Origin: Verpa conica
Taxonomy: Eukaryota > Ascomycota > Pezizomycetes > Pezizales > Morchellaceae
Length of the DNA stretch: 64,000 nucleotides
NCBI GenBank assembly: GCA_033030425.1
Contig: JAUFSD010000009.1
Span: forward strand, 1,612,001 to 1,676,000
Direction of reading: 5' to 3'
Shown here: in pieces, positions 22,501-33,083 of the stretch
Layout: the number at the start of each line of letters is the position of its first letter
Position numbering within the stretch: position 1 is the stretch's first letter
The notes under the pieces: generated by a model
Database searches by the model: none
What the model was told of the DNA's origin: nothing
Seen by the model: only the letters and a program-made list of their open reading frames with translations
Made by a program: the position numbers and the translations under genes

Positions 22501-24525
22501 CGATAGCTGTTTGATTATAACCTTAATGTATGTTGTAGCCTCGTGCGATTCCATATAGTTGAAATAAAGAAAAGCGATTCCAGTATCATCGGATAACTGA
22601 TACTGGGCCGAGAGGCGCTCCAAAACCAATGAACTAATTGCTAGACAGTTAAATTTTGGAGAAAACTGGCTGTTAGAAATTATCTTACGCTAGTACTGTC
22701 TTTCCTGCACCGGCTATGAAGACTCATTAGCATGGTAAACCGGGGCTCAATCTAGAATATATCACTTACGATTTCCATAGCACCATAAAGGGCTTGACTC
22801 AAGTGACTTTTCCCAATCTGCAAAATCGGGGTGGTCTAGGAGCCATTGGCCAGTGTTATTGAAGCGCTTCTTGTTGTTTCTCTGGTGTGTTTCCTCGTAA
22901 TCAATTGGCGATAGCCACTCTAGTACTTTACGACGCTTTTCAACTTTTGAAACGTCAGTGATATTAACATTTAAGCCCCAAAGAGGCGACAAGTGGGCTA
23001 GAGAAAAATATGTATTGGGATATCTACTACTAGGGGGAATTGGGGTATGAATGCTACCTTCCTCTTCTTGATCTTTTTGGACCAACTTTTCACGCTCCAT
23101 GATTAAATGCTCTACCCCAGCTGATCTCACCACAACAAGACTATGGTTTAAAAACCTATGCTCTATTGGTTTGAATTTCGATTCAAATGGCTCCCAGTTA
23201 ACCTTCAGGAAAAGTTTGAACGATTTCATGTCTAATTTTGAACAGGTTAGTTTTGTATCTTTATAGGATAAGGATACTTACAAGAGGCTCTCCCTTCCTT
23301 GTCTGTAAAGACACCCCTGATAGCCACAAAGAAATTTAGTAAATCGCGATACGCGTTCACCAAAGCCTAAGTTTTGTCAGTTACTCCTGTATATAAAAAA
23401 AATAAATGGGAATTCACATCTTGAACATCCGGCGAATCCCGAAATTCCTTGGAGTTATACTTGGACAAGTACTGCAAATGTCCTCCAATTCGCTCCATCA
23501 TTTGTGTAAGACTATCAAAGAACTCGATGTAGTTTAATACAAGCTGTAGCAAGCACCTGTGAGCTTTACCCCTTGCTTAGAAACCCTAAGACAGAATTCC
23601 ATGACTTACACGCAATACACAATGAAGGCCACCAACGACAAGAGATGATATGTCTGGATTGTGCTGAATACCAATCGCAATAGAGCCGACAAAACTCTCT
23701 ATACATTTCAAGAATCTTTCAATACGATTACCGAAAGATCTGCATCGGTTAGACCGGGAATCTGTTTCATCTATCTCTCGCATCTTATCCATGATTTCTC
23801 GAGGAGATCTAAAGGCAGATCTAAAGGCGGCTGTATCGTGAGCTGGTAGTTCTGCAATACATTTTTCAATTGCAACTTTAAGCGCCGAGTCAGGGGTGGA
23901 GCTATCTTTGCCTTAGTATATATTTGTTGTCTATAGGTACGATCGATGCCATAACTAAAGGAATAGGCCACTTCAAGTATATAGTCATAAGGTGGGGTAG
24001 ATACCTTGCGGGGAGTGGTGTCACGGGTCTGGAAATACTAGCAGCTTGATCAGTTGGGTTTGAATCAAGCGTGAGTGCGGGATCCACGGGTGCGGAGTTT
24101 AGTGCAGAGTGAACGACTGGACTGGGTCTTGGAGTAGGTACTGATGGTTGTGTCGGGTGACCCTGGGGGCTAGTTGAACGAATTACCCTGATTAGTTCAC
24201 AAACTTTTACAGGCAAAGAACTTTGTTATAGCCGATATGAGGTATCGCCTTTTGAGGAGGCTAGTAGGCCTCTTCGGTAGGGACGAACGGGCTGGTACCT
24301 GGCGTTATTTGGCGTCACGGGCCCTTGTATGTTTGCGGTTGTTTGATTAACTGGGTTTAGGTGAACGAGTGGCACATTTTGTGCGGGGGTTGATGAGCTT
24401 TGACCTGGTCCTGGAGTAGATTGTGAAGCTTTTACGGAGTTTCTATTACGACGGGCCGAATTGAAGACTGTGGTCGACTTTTCTGCTATTCCGGAGAAGC
24501 AGCTTGTGCATATATTCGTCGACAT
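19525..24525 (-). CDS. NLR-type STAND protein: DUF7708-like – NACHT – ankyrin repeats
   Basis: Nine exons join in phase (24299–24525, 24005–24187, 23610–23901, 23418–23543, 23282–23366, 22770–23231, 22689–22713, 22049–22633, 19525–21976), giving 1,478 residues. Residues 1–138 are a Pro/Ser/Thr-rich disordered head. Residues 139–450 resemble the DUF7708 region common before fungal NACHT domains (ISSLVVGGLHCVLR, NYIEFFDSLTQMMERIGGHL). NACHT follows, with P-loop PGAGKT (459–464), Walker B VFLILDALDE (about 554–563) and FITSREEPDI, then the winged-helix-like KAGGMFLWVEFQLKHI segment from about 658. Thirteen 33-residue ankyrin repeats (about 993–1421) have consensus YGSALQAAAHKGSKEMVKLL and a degenerate cap. 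Such proteins are signal-sensing NTPases linked to non-self recognition and programmed death in fungi; the ligand is unknown. The DUF7708 assignment is by eye. The only weak splice site is the GTGAAT donor at 23417. Confidence 0.88.
19699..20985 (-). repeat. 99-bp coding repeat array (13 ankyrin units)
   Basis: Thirteen head-to-tail 99-nt units lie within the last exon of the NLR gene. Units starting EYGSALQAAAHKGSK occur twice, about 198 bp apart, with only a couple of nucleotide differences over nearly 100 bp, and the EHG/THNDNRE units form another recently copied pair. DNA-level identity beyond what protein function needs points to recent unequal exchange or gene conversion. Long antisense frames (for example 19580–20092 and 20153–20818) are produced by the 99-bp period. 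Confidence 0.88.
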
Positions 24526-27187
24526 TATGGAGGTTTCTTGGTGATCGATATCAAAGAGATGAAGGCCAAAAGATCTAGAAGAGGAGAGAGAGTATGCACA
24601 TTGAACACGTCGCCAAAGTGGGGATGCAGATTTGTTTTATTCCTAGCATCTATAGCCATTGGTCAATGATTCCTCCAGTTATATGCGCAGAAGCTTGACG
24701 CGGTGGCGCCTCTAGATTCAGCCTGGTGGGGATCCCTGGCCATTACTGGAATAGCTGGAGCCATGGAAATTGAAGACACTGGAGCAAGAACGGTATATGT
24801 ACTAATACAGATGAAGCCTGTTGCATTTTTACGAATTGCGCAAATAACCCCCAGCCGCAGCGGGCCAAATAGATCTAATACGGTAATGGTCGTCCCTAGG
24901 GCATCCTCTCTGAAGCTTATGAGACAGGAAGGGCGAACCATCGTTTTGATTGGCTGCCTTTGCCCAAGGCGTTTCTAGGATGGTTCCCAATAAAATCAGT
25001 GAGACAGAATGGTTGAGCACCACGTAAAGGCAGCCCATTTGGGGTATTGGGTAGAGCTGGGGTTTTGGTGATGATGCAGCTAGAGCCGGGTAATAACATA
25101 TCCGTGCAAAACATATAGGCGCATGATATCCCAGACAGGTAAACTGCATGTAAATGTAGATTAGCTAACCAGATCCATACCAGGAAATACAAGTTATTAA
25201 AGTCAATTGCTCTAGGAAGTCTCAACCTAAGATCCCAAAATTAGAAGTGTTTTAAATTATAATTAAAGTAGACACATAAACAGGGTGTGTGTAAAAGTAG
25301 AAGACAGCAGATAAGAAGGTAAATAGCAAAGCTTATCTGAACTAACTGATCCACTAAAAACCTCAGGCAAAATGAGGCTCTTTCTGCTTACTCATATTGA
25401 GCCTCATCCCGTATAGGCATAGAGTCTTGGCGATTGGCCAACTTGAGTGAGTGAATTAATCATAAATACATAGAGCCCTCTAAATGATCATAGCACCTCC
25501 ACTACCGGTAAAAACACCCTTCATTGGCTATTTAAGGTGTCGTATTAAATATTATACCAATATTAACTCCCAGTACCTGCCATTCCGGGACTTACAGGTT
25601 GCTTCTATAGCCGAAAATTGGTATATTCAAGTCTAACGATAGACAGAAAGAGTTCGGCTTGCTCGATAATATTTTCATGAAATATTGGTATCTAACTCCA
25701 TAAATCTTTTTAGAGGCCGCTTCTTATCATGTTTGAATAGCTCTAGAGTGAGGCAGAAATGCACCGTACCCTCAGTCACCCTCATGAGCCAGTTATTACA
25801 GTGCACTCGCCCTATGATGGTTCTAAATATAAGAATAATCGCTATAGAAAGATATTAGAGCCCGTCCATATTAATATAGGGTGAGTGTACTATACACAAC
25901 TACTGATCACTTGCCCCATCCTCCGATATTTATAAGAAACCGTAACCGAATCTCCATACTGCTATAATTTGAGTGACTTCTACTCGCTTTTTACCTAGCT
26001 AACCCAGCTTTCTGGTTAGTAACCTCATTTCGTAGAGATTTTACTTCTTGACTAAGTTCTCCGGGGCGGTCGGGTATCAGTAGGCCTGAGACATTGATAT
26101 TAAGATACTAGTCTTCACAAAATACAACATGTTTAAAGACATAACCAGAAATTTTAAGAGGAATTATAGAGGCTGTTAATGGTTGAGATATTAATTTTTG
26201 GCAGCAAAAGCAATTTTTCAAGTAAAACAAAGTAAATGTGGGATGAATGAATGAATTAATCATAAGCACAAGAGATGTGGGATGTCTAAGCGGTTAGGAG
26301 ATAATACAGTGGGTAATAGCCCTGAAAACGTGTCCTGTAGTTACTGACCAATCACTAAGGAGGGTAGCTAGATACTCCCCAACATTCGCTGACTGCTCTG
26401 TGCATGAGAAAATGAACCGTGGTACCAAAGTGCCTTTGCCGAAGCTGTTTGTAGCACCCCACCCCTAAATGATTATACCGTGGGAAATAGCTGGGCTGAA
26501 TCTATGATATAGATACTAAGCAGAGATCAAGAATTCCACATCAGATTGTAGGCTTATATAGTTATATACTACTTGCTCGGGGCTTTAGATCCTGCTGAAA
26601 TCATTGGCGAAGAAAAACAGATCACTCTGGCGGTCACTACTAAATTCGTCATTTGCTATATATCATATTTTATCTGTAAATAATCAACCATTATCAACAG
26701 ATAGTAGAGACTTAATAGCGCCTAGGCTTTATTTCTTAAGATTTCTATTATTAGGTCACCTGTTTGTTTGCTATTGAAAACTTCGGTTTTTATCCGAATC
26801 GATAGCCAATCTAGCGTAGTCTGTAAAGTATTAAGAATTAAGAACTTAGACTACCTTGGGGAGGCATTATACTAAATCCTCTACGCAACTTGCTTTTGGG
26901 GGATTCGAAAGTCGCCAGAGATGACCTATTGTAGAAGTGAACTACTCATGCCGGTATCAAACTAGGGTTGGTCAGGTTTATTTCAGCGAAATATTCGTAC
27001 TTAGTTAGGGTTAGTTAAGTATAGCTATTGAAGAAAAGTATGTGTGCTTAGTTAGGTTTAGTTTGATGGCCATTGTAGTCGAGTGAAAAAGTTGTGGGCT
27101 ATCACGTGGGGGAGCTACACCGGATCGGGGCGCGGCTGGCGCGCAACAAAAATCGATTTAGTGGTCGGAAACGGCGGCTTTCACAAG
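24526..27187. other. gene-free stretch upstream of the NLR
   Basis: Opposing frames of about 90–105 codons at 24663–25225 have no family features and overlap on both strands. The remainder is AT-rich. A short repeat at 25445–25478 recurs inverted at 45753–45786 and, less well, near 26246. Just before the tRNA, TTAGTTAGG-like motifs recur (27000–27065). Confidence 0.5.
25445..25478 (+). repeat. Short dispersed repeat
   Basis: GAGTGAGTGAATTAATCATA followed by AATA and GAGCCC recurs in reverse complement at 45753–45786 and partly near 26246–26274. It may be an end fragment of a dispersed element; the rest of that element is not evident here. Confidence 0.5.
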
Positions 27188-27269
27188 TCCGTCGTGGTGT
27201 AATGGTTAGCATCAGCCGCTCTCATGAGCACTGCTCCGGCTAGATCCGGGTTCAATTCCCGGCGACGGA
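27188..27269 (+). tRNA. tRNA-Glu (anticodon CTC) with an 11-nt intron
   Basis: The acceptor stem TCCGTCG pairs with CGACGGA. The T arm is CCGGG-TTCAATT-CCCGG and the A box is TGGTGTAATGGTTAGCA. The anticodon stem AGCCG/CGGCT encloses loop CTCTCA…C, giving anticodon CTC. An 11-nt intron (27225–27235, TGAGCACTGCT) sits one base 3' of the anticodon, the standard position for nuclear tRNA introns. The mature length is 71 nt, identical to the tRNA-Glu(TTC) genes at 33013 and 40093. Confidence 0.95.
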
Positions 27270-30165
27270 ATTATTCTTTTGAATATTTTATAGAGGGGAT
27301 TCTGTACTCGCTAAGATCAGTTCTCTCTGTAACCCCAACCCTTGGATCTTCTAGCGTTACACAAACCTACGTCATGCGGGCAAGCTTCATAGTCAGTATT
27401 GTGGGATACTGGCTAGGTGAATTCATCGAGGGTCTTAATAATGGCCTTGGAATATCTACTAAACTCATTGACGGCATTTGTAGGTTACCTCGATGTTTTC
27501 TAGAATGTGTTCTGTCTTAGTCTGTGAGGCCGATTGATGACTCAGACAGCGAGTGATTATCTATGAAGTTGGGAAGTCTTGGCTAGAGTTCCCTTGGTTA
27601 GCTCACCTCCGGTCATCATTACCTTTAACCTCAACCAGGGTGGCCCGAATATAAGAGATGCAGCAGTTCCCCTCGAAGGAAGTCTCCATCTATCAACCAT
27701 CGTTGATTTGACAAAGCCGACCTAAGAGCTATCTACGTCGTACCAGCAGCCAGACTGGTATGGGATCTAACCCATTGATCAATCGGTAATACATTTTCAC
27801 CGATGTTAAATACGTGGCCTAAGTGGATTTGCTACCAGCATTAAGTTAATAGCAAGATATTTACGAGAATACTATCAGGGTGGAAATTCTCTATTCTTAA
27901 CAAGTCTCTTGTATAAAGGTCACCCTGAGATACTTCTGATCCTCTTGGAGACACTATGTGAGTTCTGGAAAAGTCACCCTAGAAATGCACCTACCTCGAG
28001 TAATCTCGTTAATAAACTATCTTCAATGATCTAGGTGCCGGAAGTTTCAGTGGTCTGTGACAACACAAGAACCAAATATTATTCGCTAGCCAGTCGAGAT
28101 TCGGAACCCCCGAGTATACTAAACTACAGAATATAGGGCTCGGCTTAATAGAGACTGCGGGCGGGGGTCAAAATACATCAAAATTAATACCGAAATTGTT
28201 ACAATCGTACAAGATCATACAAGGAGGTTATACTCGCACTGAAGTCGCCATACATAGTAAGCACAGAGTATCCTACTACTCCTAGCAGTTCTCTATGAAA
28301 GCTACTGGGGCCCAGTAACTCCTTCAAGACGAATTATTTTCTGTAACTTTAGCTGTCTGGGATCATACTTAACAACTCCATTTAAATTAGAAGGGATTCA
28401 AATATTAATAGAGTTGTTTACAGAAGTACGGCTAGGACCGAAAATTGTCGTGGATCAGAAGGAATAAGTCTTTAGCAGAAAATCTACGGACGTAGTATCC
28501 TCTCTATCAGATCAGCCAAGAGAGTCCACTTTTCGGTCGCCGGAGTTGGAGCGAACCTAGTGGTCTACGGGGCCCTCATATGCGGGGGATACGCTATGTT
28601 GGTGGGAAGTTGAAATAGGTTGGTCTGCACTAAACAAAATGTGTATGGCTTTCTTAACCGCTGAGTTGGAAGTGCGAGGAAGGTATTGGTTGGATCAATA
28701 TCTGCATATGGCCAACTACATTATATCACGAATAGGAGCCCCCGGTTATATTTCAAGTAGGCCATCGGGAGTCTTCTTAATGCAAGACAAAAGCTAGCAA
28801 GGAATTATGGACCAGTCTTCGGAGAAATCAGAGGAAGGTCTAAAATCGTCGCGCTTGATAAAAAGATAGAATTCTGCTTGTACGAGAGGTTTAGCGAATT
28901 CTGGTCACTGCTGTATAGATTTCCTTGTTTGATTTATATAGTTTAATGGGGCTTTATAGAATCTATAAATTTATATTAACCATAAAATAACTCTTATGAT
29001 AAGGGATGAACACAGCCCTACTATACAAAAGACTATTAATACCTCGAGGTTTAAGCTTAACGATACTGGCTAATCTCTCGCCTCTCGCTTACGTAACACC
29101 ATAATGTATCAAGTTTAGTGCGTTATATAACGTTGCCAATCGGCCACAACCGATCCCCACAACGGGAAAAAACAATTTCCGTTCCTCCTCACTAATAACC
29201 TAAAACACATGCTTGTTCGTCTTTTCTTTTTTTCGTTATCCGTTTTTACCTTATTATCGGGATCCCCCCCCCTCAAACGATCACGGGTTTTTTTTATATT
29301 TCGTTTTTCTACTGGTGTTTGCTCGTTTCAGAGCGAAACATACAAGCTTGAGTGGACAACAGACGGCAAGTGCCTTCCGCGTATGTTACATAGGTCCGTT
29401 TTATAGGGAGAGAAGCACTTTGTGATATCATCGATGGATGGGCTCTGGGTGGTGAGCTGTGCCACGCGCGCGCGCAATGAGGCACACCGGGTATTGTTCC
29501 ATGAAACAGTCAGAAGGGCCCCCTGAGGGTGTGTGGGTTAGGGTTTGTTTGCAGAGAGCAGTGAAGATCTTGATCCCTCTTGGGTTATCCATACAGACAC
29601 AGGTTATTCCACTTGGGGGGGAGCAGTGCAAGCGAAGGAAATAGAGAAATCCTCTATCTATATTGCGGCTGAGAGGGATATATTCTCTTGGCTCAAAACT
29701 CTTCAGCTGAGAAAAAGCAAGTTTAGGCGGGGTCTATTCAGGCAGAGCTAGGTTGTCGCCCGAAGCGCCTCTTTCAGGGGATCTCACCGCTGTGATTGGG
29801 CTGTTATTTCTAGAAACCAGCGGAAACTCAGATGGACAATGGGACTGCGGTTATTATAGGCCTTGGGGGGGATCCTCTCCCTTGGTAATATCCCGCCACC
29901 CTCCTGACCAGCACTCGGGGCCCGTTCAGAACTTGCGCTTAAAGGTATAAGCTCTGCTCACCGGACGTGTGTACCAGGTAAACAAAAAAACCATTCTGGG
30001 GTTTTTTTTTTCGGTGGTGTGCTAAGTCCTTCGTTCTTTTTTTGGGATTTCCTTTTCTTTTTTTCTCTCTCTTTTCGACGGTTTATAATTCAAGATTCGA
30101 AGAAGAGAACCTGCTGGGCAGAATACACGGAAGAAGATACTCCCCAACAGACATACACAACAATA
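27270..30165. other. gene-free stretch
   Basis: This is AT-rich sequence without a family-like frame. Small frames at 29209–29950 are in a slightly GC-richer segment, overlap on both strands and do not resemble known proteins. A T/C-rich leader at 30030–30090 probably belongs to the transcript of the next gene. Confidence 0.5.
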
Positions 30166-32552
30166 ATGAGGACTGGACAGCCACAGATGGCAACCCGCGC
30201 GGGGGTTAATGCCACAGCCAAAGCGACAGCGACAGTAGCAAACCCGGGCGCAGCAAATACGAGCAGTGATCCGCTGGGCGGTGCTGAACTGGAGATGGAG
30301 AAGGTGAAGGCTGTTGGCGATTTGTGGGTTTGACCCTGTCCGACCAAGATCCCCGTTGTTTTCTCTCCCGGTGAAGAGATGGAATGAAGATCGGGGGGAA
30401 ACGCTGTAGCTAACCGAACCAACGAAATCAATTAGAGAGCTCGAATATGTTACATGGAGTTTACCTAAACCTGAACCTGGCGAGACGAGGGGTCGGACGA
30501 AGAGCGCATCGATTACACCCTCGGGTCTCTTTGAACCGGGGGCGTATTTTCTAAAGTCTTCCAGTGGCTCTGAGAACTCATGGTGTATGTGTTTACCCCT
30601 CGCCGCACATGAGTTATGGGGTAATCGCTGACTGACTGACTCTAATACAGTGAAGAAGAGATGCTCCCACTTCCACACAACGATTTCCACCCGCTGTGTC
30701 CGCGACATCAAACGAGAGTTCTCATGGAAGATCTACGGAGTATGCTGCAACAAGGAATCAGGCGCCGAAGCACACTACGTACGGATCAAGTTCGCCACAA
30801 AGGCCAAAGACCAATCCTTCGCAACACTCGTCGAGCTGCTCAACGCCCTCGCCGCCAAACGGTTCCTACAATCATCACGCAAGGAGAAAGTCCACCCATT
30901 CGGGATCGGGTTCGACTGCGGGGTCCAAAAGTCCAAGGAGCGTCTCTACATCATCTCAAACTGCGCAAAACAGACTCCGTTCCTCCGTCGTGTGGCGGTG
31001 GAGTTTGAGGTTCAGGTGGATAATGATTGGAAGAGGCTGGATGCCTCGGTGGACCGTATTGGGTTCGCGACGTATAAGAGCGCGCCGAAGTCTTCGATTC
31101 TGGCTGCTAGTACGCTGGATGCGATTAATTTTAAGGATGATGCCTACCTGCGATTTGCGCGGGTGACTTTGCGGTTCGGTGAACAGACCCAAAGGACTGT
31201 TTTGGATGTGGGTAAGAGTTTTGAGCCACAGTTGATCTACACAAAGACCTCTACTATCCTCACTCTGAACCGCGTTCGAGTGAGAACCTGTGAAGGCACG
31301 AAAGTCTCAGCCCCCGTCAGGACGCAGGTGCGTCTGGTATTCACCGACATAAAAGATGGTCGTCGAGGTGGCTTCCGTCGTAACTCGTTCGGGAAGCATT
31401 CTGCGACTGAGGCTGAGAAGGTTCTTGCGCTGCTGAAGAAGACGGTGCAATTGGCTGGTGTGAATACCTTGGGTCTTGAGGATGAGTTGGATGATGATGC
31501 GATTTTCCAAATGAATATTCAACGCGTGGTTACGAATCCGGATTTCTCTGTGCGTGCGAAGGGCGAGATCCCGTCGACGAAAATGAGCCTGAGTAGCCAT
31601 TTCAAGAACTCGACGTTGTTCCTCGTCCCTTGTTACGAGTCGAATGGGGTGAACTTGATTCTGCAGAGCAGAAACGGAGAATATGTATTACGGCAATATG
31701 GTAACCCCCCCCCCCCCCGAATAAGGATAATATAATCAGAGTTCTAACAACCCAACAGTAACAGGACCAGTAAAGTTCATCGGTTCAATAGCGGCAGACT
31801 CCTTCGCAGGTCCCAAATTCAGCACCCTTCGTAAAGTCGGGGAAACGAATGAATACGACGGGAGTGGGAAAGTAACATACATGTTTGAGACCCGCGAGAC
31901 CGACGCAACAGCACTCGTGGAAATCCTCGTCTCAATCATCGAGAAACTGCACAACTTCCAAACCATAGTTTCCGGATCCGCACCAGGGACCCCCTCGATC
32001 TCCCCGTTTGTCGCACTACCCCCGATCCCAAATATCCCTAGCATCCACCTGAGCCGGCCTGTCACCGCGACTACATTCATGACAACTCGGGGCAGCACCA
32101 GAGTACCCAGCACCGACATCCCTCCGGTACCAACCATCACCACCACACCCCCCACCGCAACACCGACTCCCGCACCAACTATAGCATCCGCATCCGCACC
32201 CCCAGCCGCTATACCCCCCACTCCCACCATAATCCCAGTTCCTACATCCCCGACTACCGCTGCACCCAAACCCACCACAATCTACAAAGTCCCCCGAAAA
32301 CCAGTCCCGTCATCCTCCCACTCCCGCAGCACATCCGGCGCATCATCAACACGCACTGCACAATCCGTCCGAACAGTCGCAACCCTACCATCTGTCCCGG
32401 AACCCCAAACCCTCCCGCCACAAGACGCATCTTCTACCCGGCAAGCGAAAGATAGATTGTCTGAACTCCGTGCTGCAACACTTAAGCGTGTAATAACGAG
32501 TTTGGAAACGGGACTTCAAGGAACAGTTCAGTCTGTTAGTAGGGTTTCATGA
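30166..32552 (+). CDS. Unassigned protein with Pro/Thr/Ser-rich tail (first exons unresolved)
   Basis: I do not recognise the family. Two exons are clear: 30651–31700 (349 codons) and 31759–32552, joined in phase across a 58-nt intron with a long C run (donor GTAACC, acceptor AACAG). Exon 30651 opens after TACAG and needs one base from an upstream exon. The likely start is ATG 30166 (MRTGQPQMATRAGVN), but the connecting splice is not settled; a middle exon ending near 30550 is possible. The first 400 residues look globular and mixed alpha/beta with many basic residues (ASVDRIGFATYKSAPKSSIL, MNIQRVVTNPDFSVRAKGEI). The last 200 form a Pro/Thr/Ala-rich linker (PTITTTPPTATPTPAPTIAS) and a short helical end (LSELRAATLKRVITSLE). 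There is no signal peptide, membrane span or catalytic motif I can name. The long antisense frame at 31736–32278 is a shadow. Confidence 0.65.
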
Positions 32553-33012
32553 AAAGAAGAAGAAAAAGTTGAATATGGTTTTTTGGGGTTTTTAGGTGGA
32601 TGGTGTTACTCTTTTTTTTATTTATTTTCATTGTGACTTCTTGGTTTATGGTTTTATATTATTTAAGCACTGAGTGCTGTACTCGGCGGGTGGTTGTAGT
32701 TGATATCACTCCTCCTCCCTTCCCGCCTCTACCTTATTTTTACTACCCTGTTTTTTTTTTTTTTTTCGACTTGTATATTGTATTAGTATAGTCAAGTGCC
32801 TCTATTTAGCACTCCAGAAAAGAAATTACGAGTTTGATTTGACCCGAATCAAGGTTTATTTACGATGTGTGAAATATAGTGATTTGAGACTTATGAACAT
32901 GGGGGGGGGGTGTTACCCGGGACTACGATTAATTGATACCTTATAGCCGGCGGGAAGAATCAACCTACCGACCCGAGGCTGTAAAACCCGAGAAAAAAAT
33001 AAATTTTTTTAC
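32553..33012. other. 3' flank of the unassigned gene
   Basis: This is a T-rich downstream region with a long T run near 32750 and a G run near 32900. It probably holds the polyadenylation region. No gene is seen. Confidence 0.5.
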
Positions 33013-33083
33013 TCCGATGCGGGGAATCGAACCCCGATCTGCTCGGTGAAAGCGAGCGATGCTAACCGTTACACCACATCGGA
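33013..33083 (-). tRNA. tRNA-Glu (anticodon TTC)
   Basis: On the minus strand the acceptor stem TCCGATG pairs with CATCGGA. The anticodon stem GCTCG/CGAGC encloses loop CTTTCAC (anticodon TTC) and the T arm is CGGGG-TTCGATT-CCCCG. Length is 71 nt with no intron. It is identical to the tRNA at 40093–40163 on the opposite strand. Confidence 0.97.

Noticed and set aside
24663..25225. Opposing frames of about 90–105 codons
   Set aside because: Both strands are open over the same bases and neither resembles a protein family.
26995..27065. TTAGGGTTAG-like motifs
   Set aside because: Only one or two units occur, far too few for telomeric DNA; they are ordinary short repeats.
27224..27520. 98-codon frame overlapping the tRNA
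   Set aside because: It starts inside the tRNA gene and has no family features.
31736..32278. 180-codon minus-strand Gly/Val-rich frame
   Set aside because: It is a shadow of the Pro/Thr-rich tail encoded on the plus strand.
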